In this document: positions 25,991 to 32,910 of the stretch, in pieces
Layout: the number at the start of each line of letters is the position of its first letter
Position numbering within the stretch: the stretch's first letter is position 1
DNA from: DATFVJ01 sp963820395
GTDB lineage: Bacteria > Actinomycetota > Actinomycetes > Streptosporangiales > Streptosporangiaceae
Assembly (NCBI GenBank): GCA_963820395.1
Contig: CAWGAE010000015.1
Span: 434,001 to 498,000 of the forward strand
Length of the DNA: 64,000 nt
Direction of reading: 5' to 3'
Position numbers and translations under genes: made by a program
Notes under the pieces: generated by a model
What the model was told of the DNA's origin: nothing
Database searches by the model: none
What the model saw: only the letters and a program-made list of their open reading frames with translations

Positions 25991-26429
25991 ATGAGCGCGC
26001 TGACGCGCAGGGAGACCAGGGGCCTGTTCCCTGACCTTGTCGACTGGCTCGAGTCACCATTCTCCGTGCTGCGTCCCTTCATGACTTCGCTCACTGCGGA
26101 TGGAGGACTACATCCAGGACGGCCGTTACGTCGTGCGCGCCGAACTGCCGGGGATCGACCCCAAGCAGGTCGAGGTCAGCGTCTCTAAGGGCATCCTCAC
26201 GATCCACGCGGAGCGGCACGAGGAAACCGAGACTAAGCACCGCTCAGAGTTCTACTATGGCGTGTTCTCGCGTCACATCCAGTTGCCCTTAGACGCGGAT
26301 GAGGATGACATCAACGCCACCTACGACAAGGGGATCCTCGAAATCACCGTCGGGCTAAAGGAGAAGGAGCAGGTCGTGGGGCGGCAGATTCATGTCAAAT
26401 CCGCGAGGCAAGTCGAGCAGGAAAGCTGA
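25991..26429 (+). CDS. Small heat-shock protein Hsp20 (HspX/alpha-crystallin type), split by one extra base
   Basis: The ATG frame starts MSALTRRETRGLFPDLVDWL and runs through ESPFSVLRPFMTS. Skipping one base near 26083-26086 yields LRMEDYIQDGRYVVRAELPG and the complete alpha-crystallin domain to IHVKSARQVEQES. Corrected length is about 145 residues, typical for HspX. The C-terminal half keeps the GILEITV beta-strand motif. This chaperone is the classical top target of DevR, and two box-like sites are upstream. An internal ATG at 26100 could also give a shortened protein. Confidence 0.85.
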
Positions 26430-26660
26430 TCAATCAGGTCGCGGCCGACGGCTGTGCCCCCGTTTCCTGACGCAGCAGCCGCGACAGGTAGCCGCGATGA
26501 GGGTGGCGGGGTTTGCCCCGGGTCTGCCCTCCGGATCCAGCCCGGTAGGCAGGGCAGGGGATAGACGGAGCACGGCCTGCTGGGCGAGTTTGTACCAGCC
26601 TACCAAAATGGTTAAAATATGCGCGATCTCGACATTAGTTCGGATTAGGAGACGGGCAAA
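26430..26660. promoter_or_regulatory. Intergenic region with AT-rich promoter-like segment
   Basis: Nothing coding was seen. The stretch TTAAAATATGC at 26612-26622 is unusually AT-rich for this genome and lies about 40-50 bases before the CBS gene start, which suits a promoter -10 region. No convincing DosR-type box was found here. Confidence 0.4.
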
Positions 26661-27500
26661 ATGAACCGCCGCGACGCTTATTTCGATGCCATGCTGCGGC
26701 ACCTTGGTGCCGCATATTACGAATCCCTCCACGGCCGGGCTAGCCCCTCCGACGTGGCGCGCGCGCTCGATACCGTTGAGGAGCACGAGGGACAGCGGCC
26801 CGGGACGGTGCCGCTGACACCGGGCGCGCAGGGGGCCGACGGGCACCGGGGCCGCTGGCACCGGAGAGTCCGCGATGTCATGACGACGTCCGTGGTGACC
26901 GCCGAGCGGATGACCACATACAAGGAAATCGCCGGCCTGCTGGCGGAGCACAAGGTCAGCGCCCTGCCAGTGCTAATCATGGGCCGCCATGTGGCCGGGG
27001 TCGTGTCCGAGGCCGACCTGCTCATGGTCGAGGAGAAGCACACGGCCCAGGCACGGAGTGGCCGACCGAGCGTCCTGCACCGGCCCGAAGGCAAGAAGCA
27101 TTGGGGCCGTACCGCTGAAGAACTAATGACCTCGCCGGCCATCACGATCCACCCGGATGCGACGATCCCGGCCGCGGCCAGGACAATGAACCAGCATCAC
27201 ATCAAGTGTCTGCCGGTCGTTGACCCGGCCGGAACGCTGATCGGGATCGTCGGCCGCCGTGATCTGCTCAGCGTCTTCCTCCGGCCCGACGACGACATAG
27301 CCCAAGACGTCCGGGCCGTGTTTACCGAGATACTTTTCGCTGATCCAGAGAGCGTGACGGTACGGGTGGAGGACGGCATCGTGACAGTTAGTGGCCAGCC
27401 CGGCCAACGAGACCTGATCGCGGTCGCGATCCGGCTGACCTGGGACGTCGACGGCGTCGTGGACGTGATCAACAGGCTCACCCCAGCTCGAGGCGACTAG
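26661..27500 (+). CDS. CBS-pair protein with C-terminal BON domain (copy 2)
   Basis: A 279-residue protein. A 70-residue N-terminal region of unknown role (MNRRDAYFDAMLRHLGAAYY) precedes two CBS motifs (VRDVMTTSVVTAERMTTYKE and AEELMTSPAITIHPDATI) and a BON-like end (SVTVRVEDGIVTVSGQPGQR). The extra N-terminal segment distinguishes it from the other two copies. ATG at 26661 follows TAGGAG. Confidence 0.87.
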   Translation: MNRRDAYFDAMLRHLGAAYYESLHGRASPSDVARALDTVEEHEGQRPGTVPLTPGAQGADGHRGRWHRRVRDVMTTSVVTAERMTTYKEIAGLLAEHKVSALPVLIMGRHVAGVVSEADLLMVEEKHTAQARSGRPSVLHRPEGKKHWGRTAEELMTSPAITIHPDATIPAAARTMNQHHIKCLPVVDPAGTLIGIVGRRDLLSVFLRPDDDIAQDVRAVFTEILFADPESVTVRVEDGIVTVSGQPGQRDLIAVAIRLTWDVDGVVDVINRLTPARGD

Positions 27501-27785
27501 TTTGCTCATGATTGCGGTTATTTTAGTGATCATGGAAATACACACTGCGGCGTGCGCTGCGGTGACGAAGCAACGGCCGCGCGGCGGGGAGGCCAAGCAC
27601 CGCCTCGGCCTCGGCGCTGGCAGCACTGTGGCACACTCTTCCCCCTTTCGTCCCCTGGCAAAGCGGCGCGCATGGCTTCGAGGGCACGCGCTGACCTGTT
27701 CGAGGGCACGCGCTGACCTCGCCGCGGGATCGGCCCCGCTTTTCCGCGCGGCTTTTCCGCGCGCACAAAACCGGCGGCGGGCCGG
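27501..27785. other. Convergent intergenic region with short direct repeats
   Basis: About 285 bases between converging genes. It contains two copies of a 23-base unit with the core TCGAGGGCACGCGCTGACCT (27678-27722) and a doubled TTTTCCGCGCGGC near 27740-27760. No coding region is supported. Confidence 0.5.
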
Positions 27786-28007
27786 TCAGGGCGGCATCAC
27801 CACGGTCAGCACCTCCGGCCGCTGTTCAAGATGACCGGCCAACCGGTCGGCAGCCCGTGGCGTGAGGATGACCACGGCGACCTCGTCGCCGAGTGAATGC
27901 CAGGCCAGGCGGGCCTCCTCGTCGGTTTCGGCGGGGCGGGTGGCGACGCCGGCCAGCGCAAAACCCTGGATCCGCGTTTCTTCTCCGATGACAATAACCC
28001 GCGACAT
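27786..28007 (-). CDS. Small protein resembling V/A-type ATPase subunit F, orphan
   Basis: A 73-residue protein starting MSRVIVIGEETRIQGFALAG, with VAVVILTPRAADRLAGHL in the middle and ending VLTVVMPP. This matches the Rossmann-like layout of V/A-ATPase subunit F (IGDEDTVLGFRLAG-type start, a hydrophobic strand, then a final strand), which regulates the central stalk. No other V-ATPase genes are present, so a role in ATP synthesis is doubtful; it may be a stand-alone regulator. ATG at 28007 follows AGGGGTGA. A DosR-like box lies about 70 bases upstream. Confidence 0.65.
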   Translation of the reverse strand: MSRVIVIGEETRIQGFALAGVATRPAETDEEARLAWHSLGDEVAVVILTPRAADRLAGHLEQRPEVLTVVMPP

Positions 28008-28078
28008 CGTTGTCACCCCTTTCCGCTCACATCGCCAGCCGCACAAGGACGGCACCGGTCGTGGCGGCACCGCTCGCC

Positions 28079-28092
28079 GGGACTCCAGTCGG
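28079..28092 (+). promoter_or_regulatory. DosR-like box upstream of the subunit-F-like gene
   Basis: GGGACTCCAGTCGG has intact GGGAC and GTC half-sites around a four-base centre, close to GGGACTNNAGTCCC. It is about 70 bases upstream of the start at 28007. Function is inferred. Confidence 0.5.
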
Positions 28093-28128
28093 TGCGAGCT
28101 ACGCCGTCGACTCCCGCGATGGTGCGCG

Positions 28129-28812
28129 TCAGATGATCCCCGCGATCTTCGGCACGTCTCCGCCTTCGGGCGGGTAGCTAAGGCGATCGCGCACGTCGAC
28201 GACGCCCTCCGCGTAGCTGACCGCGTCAAGCAACCGCAGGGCGACAGCCTGGCGCGGAGCCGACCCGGCGATCGTCACGATGCCCGACTTCACCGTGACA
28301 TCAAACATGCCTGGATCGAGCGCGAAGTCTCCGCCGATGACTCTTTCGGACACCTCGTCGCGAATCTGCGCGTCGGGCCGGTCAAACACGCTTAGCAGAT
28401 CCACCCGGCTGACGATCCCCGCAAGGTGGCCAGATTCGTCCACAACCGGCAGCCGTTTTACCCGGCGGACGTGCATCACCCTGGCGGCGTCAGCCACCGT
28501 CGTGTCCGGGCCGACCGTGACGGCGGGCTTTGTCATCAGTTCAGCCGCAGTTACCCCGGCCGCCTTGGCATGTTCCTCGCGGCGCGCCGTGGGCCACGGA
28601 GGGCCCGCGTCTGCGGAAGCGAATGACAGCGGAGTTTCCTTGAGCAGAAGATCTGCCTCCGACACCACGCCGACCACGTGATCCGCCGAATCTAGAACCG
28701 GAAAAGCGCTGACCCTGCGGCGTCTCATGACCGTGACAATGTCCTTATAGCCAGCGGTCTCCCGGACAGCCACCACGCTGCTGGTCATCACATCTTTGAC
28801 GCTGCTGTTCAT
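28129..28812 (-). CDS. CBS-pair protein with C-terminal BON domain (copy 3)
   Basis: A 227-residue protein with CBS motifs VKDVMTSSVVAVRETAGYKD and AAELMTKPAVTVGPDTTVAD and a BON-like end MFDVTVKSGIVTIAGSAPRQ. It shares the layout of copies 1 and 2 but is on the opposite strand. ATG at 28812 follows GAGGAG. A tandem DosR-like motif lies about 100-130 bases upstream. Confidence 0.87.
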   Translation of the reverse strand: MNSSVKDVMTSSVVAVRETAGYKDIVTVMRRRRVSAFPVLDSADHVVGVVSEADLLLKETPLSFASADAGPPWPTARREEHAKAAGVTAAELMTKPAVTVGPDTTVADAARVMHVRRVKRLPVVDESGHLAGIVSRVDLLSVFDRPDAQIRDEVSERVIGGDFALDPGMFDVTVKSGIVTIAGSAPRQAVALRLLDAVSYAEGVVDVRDRLSYPPEGGDVPKIAGII

Positions 28813-28913
28813 GGCGGTCGCTCCTCTATTTCGCCGTTTCCCAGCACAGCAGGGCCGCCGGGCGGCGTGCACCAGGCTAACGGCTCCACGGACTCCGACC
28901 TCCGGCCTCGTGC

Positions 28914-28946
28914 ACAGGGACCAACGCCAGGGACCAACGGCCCTAG
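28914..28946 (+). promoter_or_regulatory. Tandem DosR-like boxes upstream of CBS copy 3
   Basis: AGGGACCAACGCC is immediately repeated and extended as AGGGACCAACGGCCCTAG (28929-28946). The second matches the GGGACC-N3-GGCCC form of natural DosR boxes. The doubled half-site suggests cooperative binding. About 100-130 bases before the start at 28812; no gene is seen downstream on the plus strand until 29611. Confidence 0.6.
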
Positions 28947-29520
28947 TGAGTCTTACAGCCCACTACAAAATCCGGATGGTGGGTCGTGAGTCTTCTTGTA
29001 CCGCCCGATGACCCGATAACGAGCGGGGAGCAGGGAAGCATCGACGTGGTCATACCTGCGTCTCCGGCCGGCCGTAGAGGGATCTAAGGGAGCTGCGCAC
29101 AGATCCGCGCTAAGCCCAGCACGTGATGGCCGCCGCCGACAAGGCCGTGGTACGCCCTCGGCGACGCGAACGAACCCAGGCCCAGCCACGACGGCCAGCA
29201 TTGAATGGGCGGGTACGTGGGCTGGCGATAGCCCGGCGGTGACCAAGGTCCCGCCGGAGCATGACGCAGGGCCTACCCCAAGCGGAGCCGCTTGGGGTAG
29301 GTGGCGGTAGAGAATGCTTAACCGGATGGAGTGGGGCGGGGTAACCCATCCGGTCAACTCGGTGCAGGATTTCGTCCTCACGCCGCTGGCGTCCGCGCCG
29401 AACGATTTGATGCGCCGCATCACGGCTATGCGCGGGCCGGATCACGCGGGTAACCAAACGCGCGCTGGGCCATCTGGCCCGATATGGCGATGGTGGCCGA
29501 GGCACCCACCCGTCACCCCC
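28947..29520. other. Gene-free region between divergent dormancy-type genes
   Basis: About 570 bases with no supportable gene. It holds a perfect palindromic hairpin at 29272-29301 and, at 29320-29353, CCGGATGG and CCATCCGG arms flanking a G-rich loop. A small RNA is conceivable but unproven. Confidence 0.45.
29272..29301. terminator. Perfect 14-bp stem hairpin
   Basis: CCTACCCCAAGCGG and its exact complement are separated by only AG, so the two strands read the same. The stem is stable, but no T-run follows and no gene ends nearby, so it could be an operator or part of a small RNA rather than a terminator. Confidence 0.5.
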
Positions 29521-29538
29521 GAGGGACGTTCGACCCTA
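29521..29538 (+). promoter_or_regulatory. DosR-like box upstream of the phosphoribosyltransferase gene
   Basis: GAGGGACGTTCGACCCTA differs at two positions from GGGACTTTCGGCCCTA. It ends about 72 bases before the GTG at 29611. Function is inferred. Confidence 0.55.
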
Positions 29539-29610
29539 GACAGCTGAGCCAGTGGGGGCGATTGAGTTGATTTGAACCCCATTGAGGGCCCGTGGATGGG
29601 GAGGCGCGAA

Positions 29611-30384
29611 GTGCCGTTCATCAACCGGGCGGATGCGGGGCGGCGGCTCGCGAGGCAGCTGCGCCCGCTCCGTGGGCAGAACCCCGTCGTGCTTGGGCTG
29701 CCCCGAGGGGGCGTGCCGGTCGCGTTCGAGGTGGCGAAGGTCCTGCGCGTGCCGCTTGATGTCCTCGTGGTCCGCAAGCTCGGGGTGCCGTTCCAGCCTG
29801 AGCTCGGGATGGGCGCCATCGGCGAGGGCGGGATCCGGGTCATCAACAGCGAGGTCGTGCGCGCGGCCCAGGTGAGCGACGCGGAGATCGCCGCGGTGGA
29901 GGATCGGGAACGCGCCGAACTCGAGGAGCGGGCACGCCGGCTGCGCGCGGGTACGCCGCGCGTCCCCCTGGTGGACCGCACCGTGATCGTCATCGATGAT
30001 GGGATCGCCACAGGCTCGACGGTACGAGCCGCATGCCGCGTCGCGCGCGCCCACCACGCGCGCAAGGTCGTGGTCGCAGCACCGGTCGGCGCGGCGCAAG
30101 CGATCAAGAACCTGCGCCGCGACGCCGACGAGGTGATCTGCCTGGAGACACCGGCGTTGTTCTGCGCGATCGGACAGTGGTACCAGGACTTCACCCAGAC
30201 GTCCGACGAGCAGGTCGTGGACCTTTTGAGGCGTGCGGCTGCCTGGCCGATCATTGTTGCCGCACCGCAACAAGGTGCCGCGCCGGCGGGAACGCGCGGC
30301 CGCGACGAGGAGGTCAGGGCGGCGGCTGGATCCATCGAGCTGGCCGGCCAGCTGACCATCCCGTCTGACCGGCCGGCCTCGTGA
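29611..30384 (+). CDS. Phosphoribosyltransferase-domain protein (Rv0571c N-terminal type)
   Basis: A 257-residue protein. The PRPP-binding loop is VIVIDDGIATGSTVRAA, and the N-terminus VVLGLPRGGVPVAFEVA is typical of this PRT subgroup. Rv0571c of the DosR regulon is a fusion of such a domain with a dienelactone-hydrolase domain; here the hydrolase is the next, overlapping frame. GTG at 29611 was chosen for GGGGAGG six bases upstream. The stop overlaps the next ATG (TGATG). Substrate unknown. Confidence 0.85.
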   Translation: MPFINRADAGRRLARQLRPLRGQNPVVLGLPRGGVPVAFEVAKVLRVPLDVLVVRKLGVPFQPELGMGAIGEGGIRVINSEVVRAAQVSDAEIAAVEDRERAELEERARRLRAGTPRVPLVDRTVIVIDDGIATGSTVRAACRVARAHHARKVVVAAPVGAAQAIKNLRRDADEVICLETPALFCAIGQWYQDFTQTSDEQVVDLLRRAAAWPIIVAAPQQGAAPAGTRGRDEEVRAAAGSIELAGQLTIPSDRPAS

Positions 30385-30971
30385 TGTTCGTGCATGGCAG
30401 CGGAAGCAGCCGATTCAGCCCGCGTAACAGTGCGGTGGCCTCGGCACTCAACGCCGCGGGGTTTGGCACGCTGCTGTTCGACTTGCTCACGCCCGCCGAA
30501 GAGCTTGATCGGGCGCACGTGTTCGACATCCCGCTGCTCGCCACCCGCCTAACTGCCGTTACCGCATGGCTGCGCGCGCGACCGGAGGCCTTCGGCGTCC
30601 CGGTCGGCTACTTCGGCGCGAGCACCGGGGCAGCCGCGGCCCTCTGGGCCGCTGCCGAGCCGGGTGCGGACGTCGCGGCCATCGTCTCTCGCGGGGGCCG
30701 TCCCGACCTCGCCGGTGACCGGCTGGCCGCTGTGCGCGCCCCAACGCTGCTGATTGTGGGCGGCAGGGACAAACTTGTCCTCGATCTCAACCAGCAAGCG
30801 CAAGGGCAGCTCCGTTGCGACAACCGGCTCGACGTAGTGCCGGGCGCTACCCACCTCTTTGCCGAGCCCGGCGCGCTGGCCGCGGTGTCGGACCTGGCCA
30901 GGGACTGGTTCAGCGAGCATTCGAAGAAACCCGGGAATTTCGGCTGTGCTGGGACGTCGCAGCCGATGTGA
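30384..30971 (+). CDS. Alpha/beta hydrolase (dienelactone hydrolase type), coupled to the PRT gene
   Basis: A 195-residue alpha/beta hydrolase. It begins MFVHGSGSSRFSPRNSAVAS (oxyanion-hole HGSGSS), has the nucleophile elbow GYFGASTGAAAA with Ser as nucleophile, then TLLIVGGRDKLVLDLN (acid) and GATHLF (catalytic His). The triad is complete. In Rv0571c it is fused to the phosphoribosyltransferase; here a TGATG overlap separates them. This could be a natural split or a broken fusion. The last residues after ARDWFSEH look untypical. Confidence 0.82.
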   Translation: MFVHGSGSSRFSPRNSAVASALNAAGFGTLLFDLLTPAEELDRAHVFDIPLLATRLTAVTAWLRARPEAFGVPVGYFGASTGAAAALWAAAEPGADVAAIVSRGGRPDLAGDRLAAVRAPTLLIVGGRDKLVLDLNQQAQGQLRCDNRLDVVPGATHLFAEPGALAAVSDLARDWFSEHSKKPGNFGCAGTSQPM

Positions 30972-31009
30972 TGCTCGCGGGGTTACTGAGCCGATCCTTC
31001 GCACTCGCC

Positions 31010-31177
31010 ACCGCGACACTGGCCGGGCGGCCTTCGACATGGAGACGATGGGCTACAGCTTCTACCTGTTCGCCGATCGATCAGGACACTGGACGCGGCA
31101 ATGTCCTCCACTACAGATACGACGGCCACTCCCGCCTGATCACGTCCGCGAGCCAGAACCGTCATGCTCCCGGCTAG
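31010..31177 (+). pseudogene. Remnant of a ribosome hibernation factor (HPF) C-terminal domain
   Basis: The reading AAFDMETMGYSFYLFAD, continued one base later as DQDTGRGNVLHYRYDGHSRL, matches the S30AE/HPF C-terminal dimerisation domain (consensus like METMGYDFYLFTD, then a GNVVYRRYDG-type strand). The N-terminal ribosome-binding domain is missing and one extra base near 31077 splits the piece, so it is best called a remnant. HPF-type genes belong to DosR regulons in mycobacteria, which fits its place. Limits are approximate. Confidence 0.55.
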
Positions 31178-31522
31178 GCGCGCCGGGCGGGGGCACCGGG
31201 CAGGCGCTCCCGGGCAGGCGCTCCCAGGCAGGCGCCGTTCGCCGGGTAACCATCTAGCCCGGTAACCATCGCCTGGCCGGGGGCGCCGTCACAACCGCAA
31301 TCGCCTACGCCGCGCAGGTCGCCGCTCAGCCCGGGTGCATGTCAGCTCTCGCCCACTGGCTACCGTGCACGCAGGTCCGCGCCCCGCCCAGCGTCCACCG
31401 GTTCCTGGTGCATGACGTACGGGCATGCCGTGGCCGCAGGTGCCGCAGGTGCTGCAGTGCGCCCTGTTGACGGGAAGGCCATCAGCGACGTTAGCTGGTA
31501 TTTTCGTTCGAAAGGACCCAAT
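31178..31522. other. Gene-free region upstream of carbonic anhydrase
   Basis: About 345 bases. Near 31195-31235 a GGGCAGGCGCTCCC unit occurs two to three times and CGGTAACCATC twice (31242-31272). No gene is supported. The carbonic anhydrase start at 31523 has an AAAGGA site at 31511-31516. Confidence 0.45.
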
Positions 31523-32011
31523 ATGTCCGCAATCGACGATCTGCTGGCGAACAACGAGCGCTACGCCGCCGAGTTCCACGGCCTGCGACCGCTGCCGTCT
31601 ACCACGCGGGTCGCCGTCGTAACCTGCATGGACGCCCGCCTGAACGTTTACGGGATGCTGGGCCTCACCGAAGGTGACGCACACGTCATCAGGAACGCTG
31701 GCGGGGCCGTCACCGCGGATGGGATCCGCTCCCTGACGATCAGCCAGCGCCTCCTCGGCACCCGGGAGATCATCCTAATTCATCACACCGACTGCGGTAT
31801 GCTCACTTTCACCGACGACGCCTTCAAGGCGTCAATCCAGGACGAAATCGGTATCAGGCCCGATTGGTCCGCCGAGGCGTTCGGCGATCTCGACACCGAC
31901 GTGCGCCAGTCCATCGCGCGGATCAAGGCCAGCCCGTTCATACCGCACACCGACGCCGTCCGTGGCTTCGTCTTCGACGTCGCCACTGGCAAGCTGCGCG
32001 AAGTGACCTGA
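31523..32011 (+). CDS. Beta-carbonic anhydrase
   Basis: A 162-residue enzyme that interconverts CO2 and bicarbonate. The zinc ligands are Cys in VVTCMDARLN, His and Cys in LIHHTDCGMLTF, and the Asp-Arg dyad is in CMDAR. It resembles the short Rv1284-type beta class. ATG at 31523 follows AAAGGA. It stands alone between the dormancy-type island and the ABC exporter. Confidence 0.92.
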   Translation: MSAIDDLLANNERYAAEFHGLRPLPSTTRVAVVTCMDARLNVYGMLGLTEGDAHVIRNAGGAVTADGIRSLTISQRLLGTREIILIHHTDCGMLTFTDDAFKASIQDEIGIRPDWSAEAFGDLDTDVRQSIARIKASPFIPHTDAVRGFVFDVATGKLREVT

Positions 32012-32031
32012 GCCGGCCGCAGCCGACGTCT

Positions 32032-32910
32032 TCACCGTCTTCGGCCAGGGCTCAGGCGCACCAATCTCCACCAGGTAAGCAGCGTGTAAACCAACCCAAG
32101 TGCCACGAGAGCGGCCATGTCCTTCAGCCAGGTGTGCGCAGTATGCAGCCACAGCGGATCCGGCTTGGCGCCCGGGACGGGGGTCATGATCCGCGTGAGA
32201 TCGGCGGTAGACGCGGGGGCGGCGAATCCCCAGCGGGAGGGTGACAGCCACGCTATCTGCTCAAGTCCTACCTTGCCATTGAGCGCGAACACGGTTCCCG
32301 TGAAGATGATTTCCACCACCACGGCCACCAGCAATAGCGGCATCGCCTTCTCTGACGTGTTGACCGACGCAGAGATCAGCAACCCAAGCGCCATCGAGAC
32401 GACGGCGAGCGCGCCCACGGCCAGCATCAGTTCTGCTAGCGGCAGCGCTGTCAGGACGGCCCCGTGGGCCGGGAGCGGGCGGCCGAAAAGCCCGATGAGC
32501 AGGAGCAGCCCAGCCTGAATCGCGCTGACAATCCCCAATACCACAAGTTTCGAGGACAGGTAAGCGCCAGCGGACAGCCCGGCAGCGCGTTCCCTGCTGT
32601 AGATCGCGCGTTCCTTGACCAGCTCCCTGACGGCGTTAAACGCCCCGGCGAAACAGGCACAGAGGACGAGGACCTGCAACAGCTGCTCGGCAGCGTCATT
32701 CGTGCCCGTGCGCCCGCCCAGCCCTGCAGGCGCGGGGATCACCCGGATCACCAATCCGAGCACGATCGGGACCCCAGCCAGAAAGGCCAGGTATACGCGG
32801 TCGGATGCGATGACAGCGACGTAGCGCCTGACGAGGGTGCTCAGCTGCGCGGCCCTATTGCGTGGCTTGGGCGGCGGCGGAGCCTGCCTGCGGCTGGTCT
32901 GCGGGCGCAC
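32032..32910 (-). CDS. ABC-2 type permease domain, probably the C-terminal part of the FHA-ABC exporter
   Basis: A 292-residue frame with six hydrophobic segments, beginning in the cytoplasmic linker and reading LVRRYVAVIASDRVYLAFLA, then VLCACFAGAFNAVRELVKER, typical of ABCG-type membrane domains. It overlaps the ATPase frame by 56 bases and differs by a single-base shift; in Rv1747-type proteins both parts are one chain. No good ribosome site precedes the GTG at 32910, so a broken fusion is more likely than a separate gene. Confidence 0.82.
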   Translation of the reverse strand: MRPQTSRRQAPPPPKPRNRAAQLSTLVRRYVAVIASDRVYLAFLAGVPIVLGLVIRVIPAPAGLGGRTGTNDAAEQLLQVLVLCACFAGAFNAVRELVKERAIYSRERAAGLSAGAYLSSKLVVLGIVSAIQAGLLLLIGLFGRPLPAHGAVLTALPLAELMLAVGALAVVSMALGLLISASVNTSEKAMPLLLVAVVVEIIFTGTVFALNGKVGLEQIAWLSPSRWGFAAPASTADLTRIMTPVPGAKPDPLWLHTAHTWLKDMAALVALGLVYTLLTWWRLVRLSPGRRR

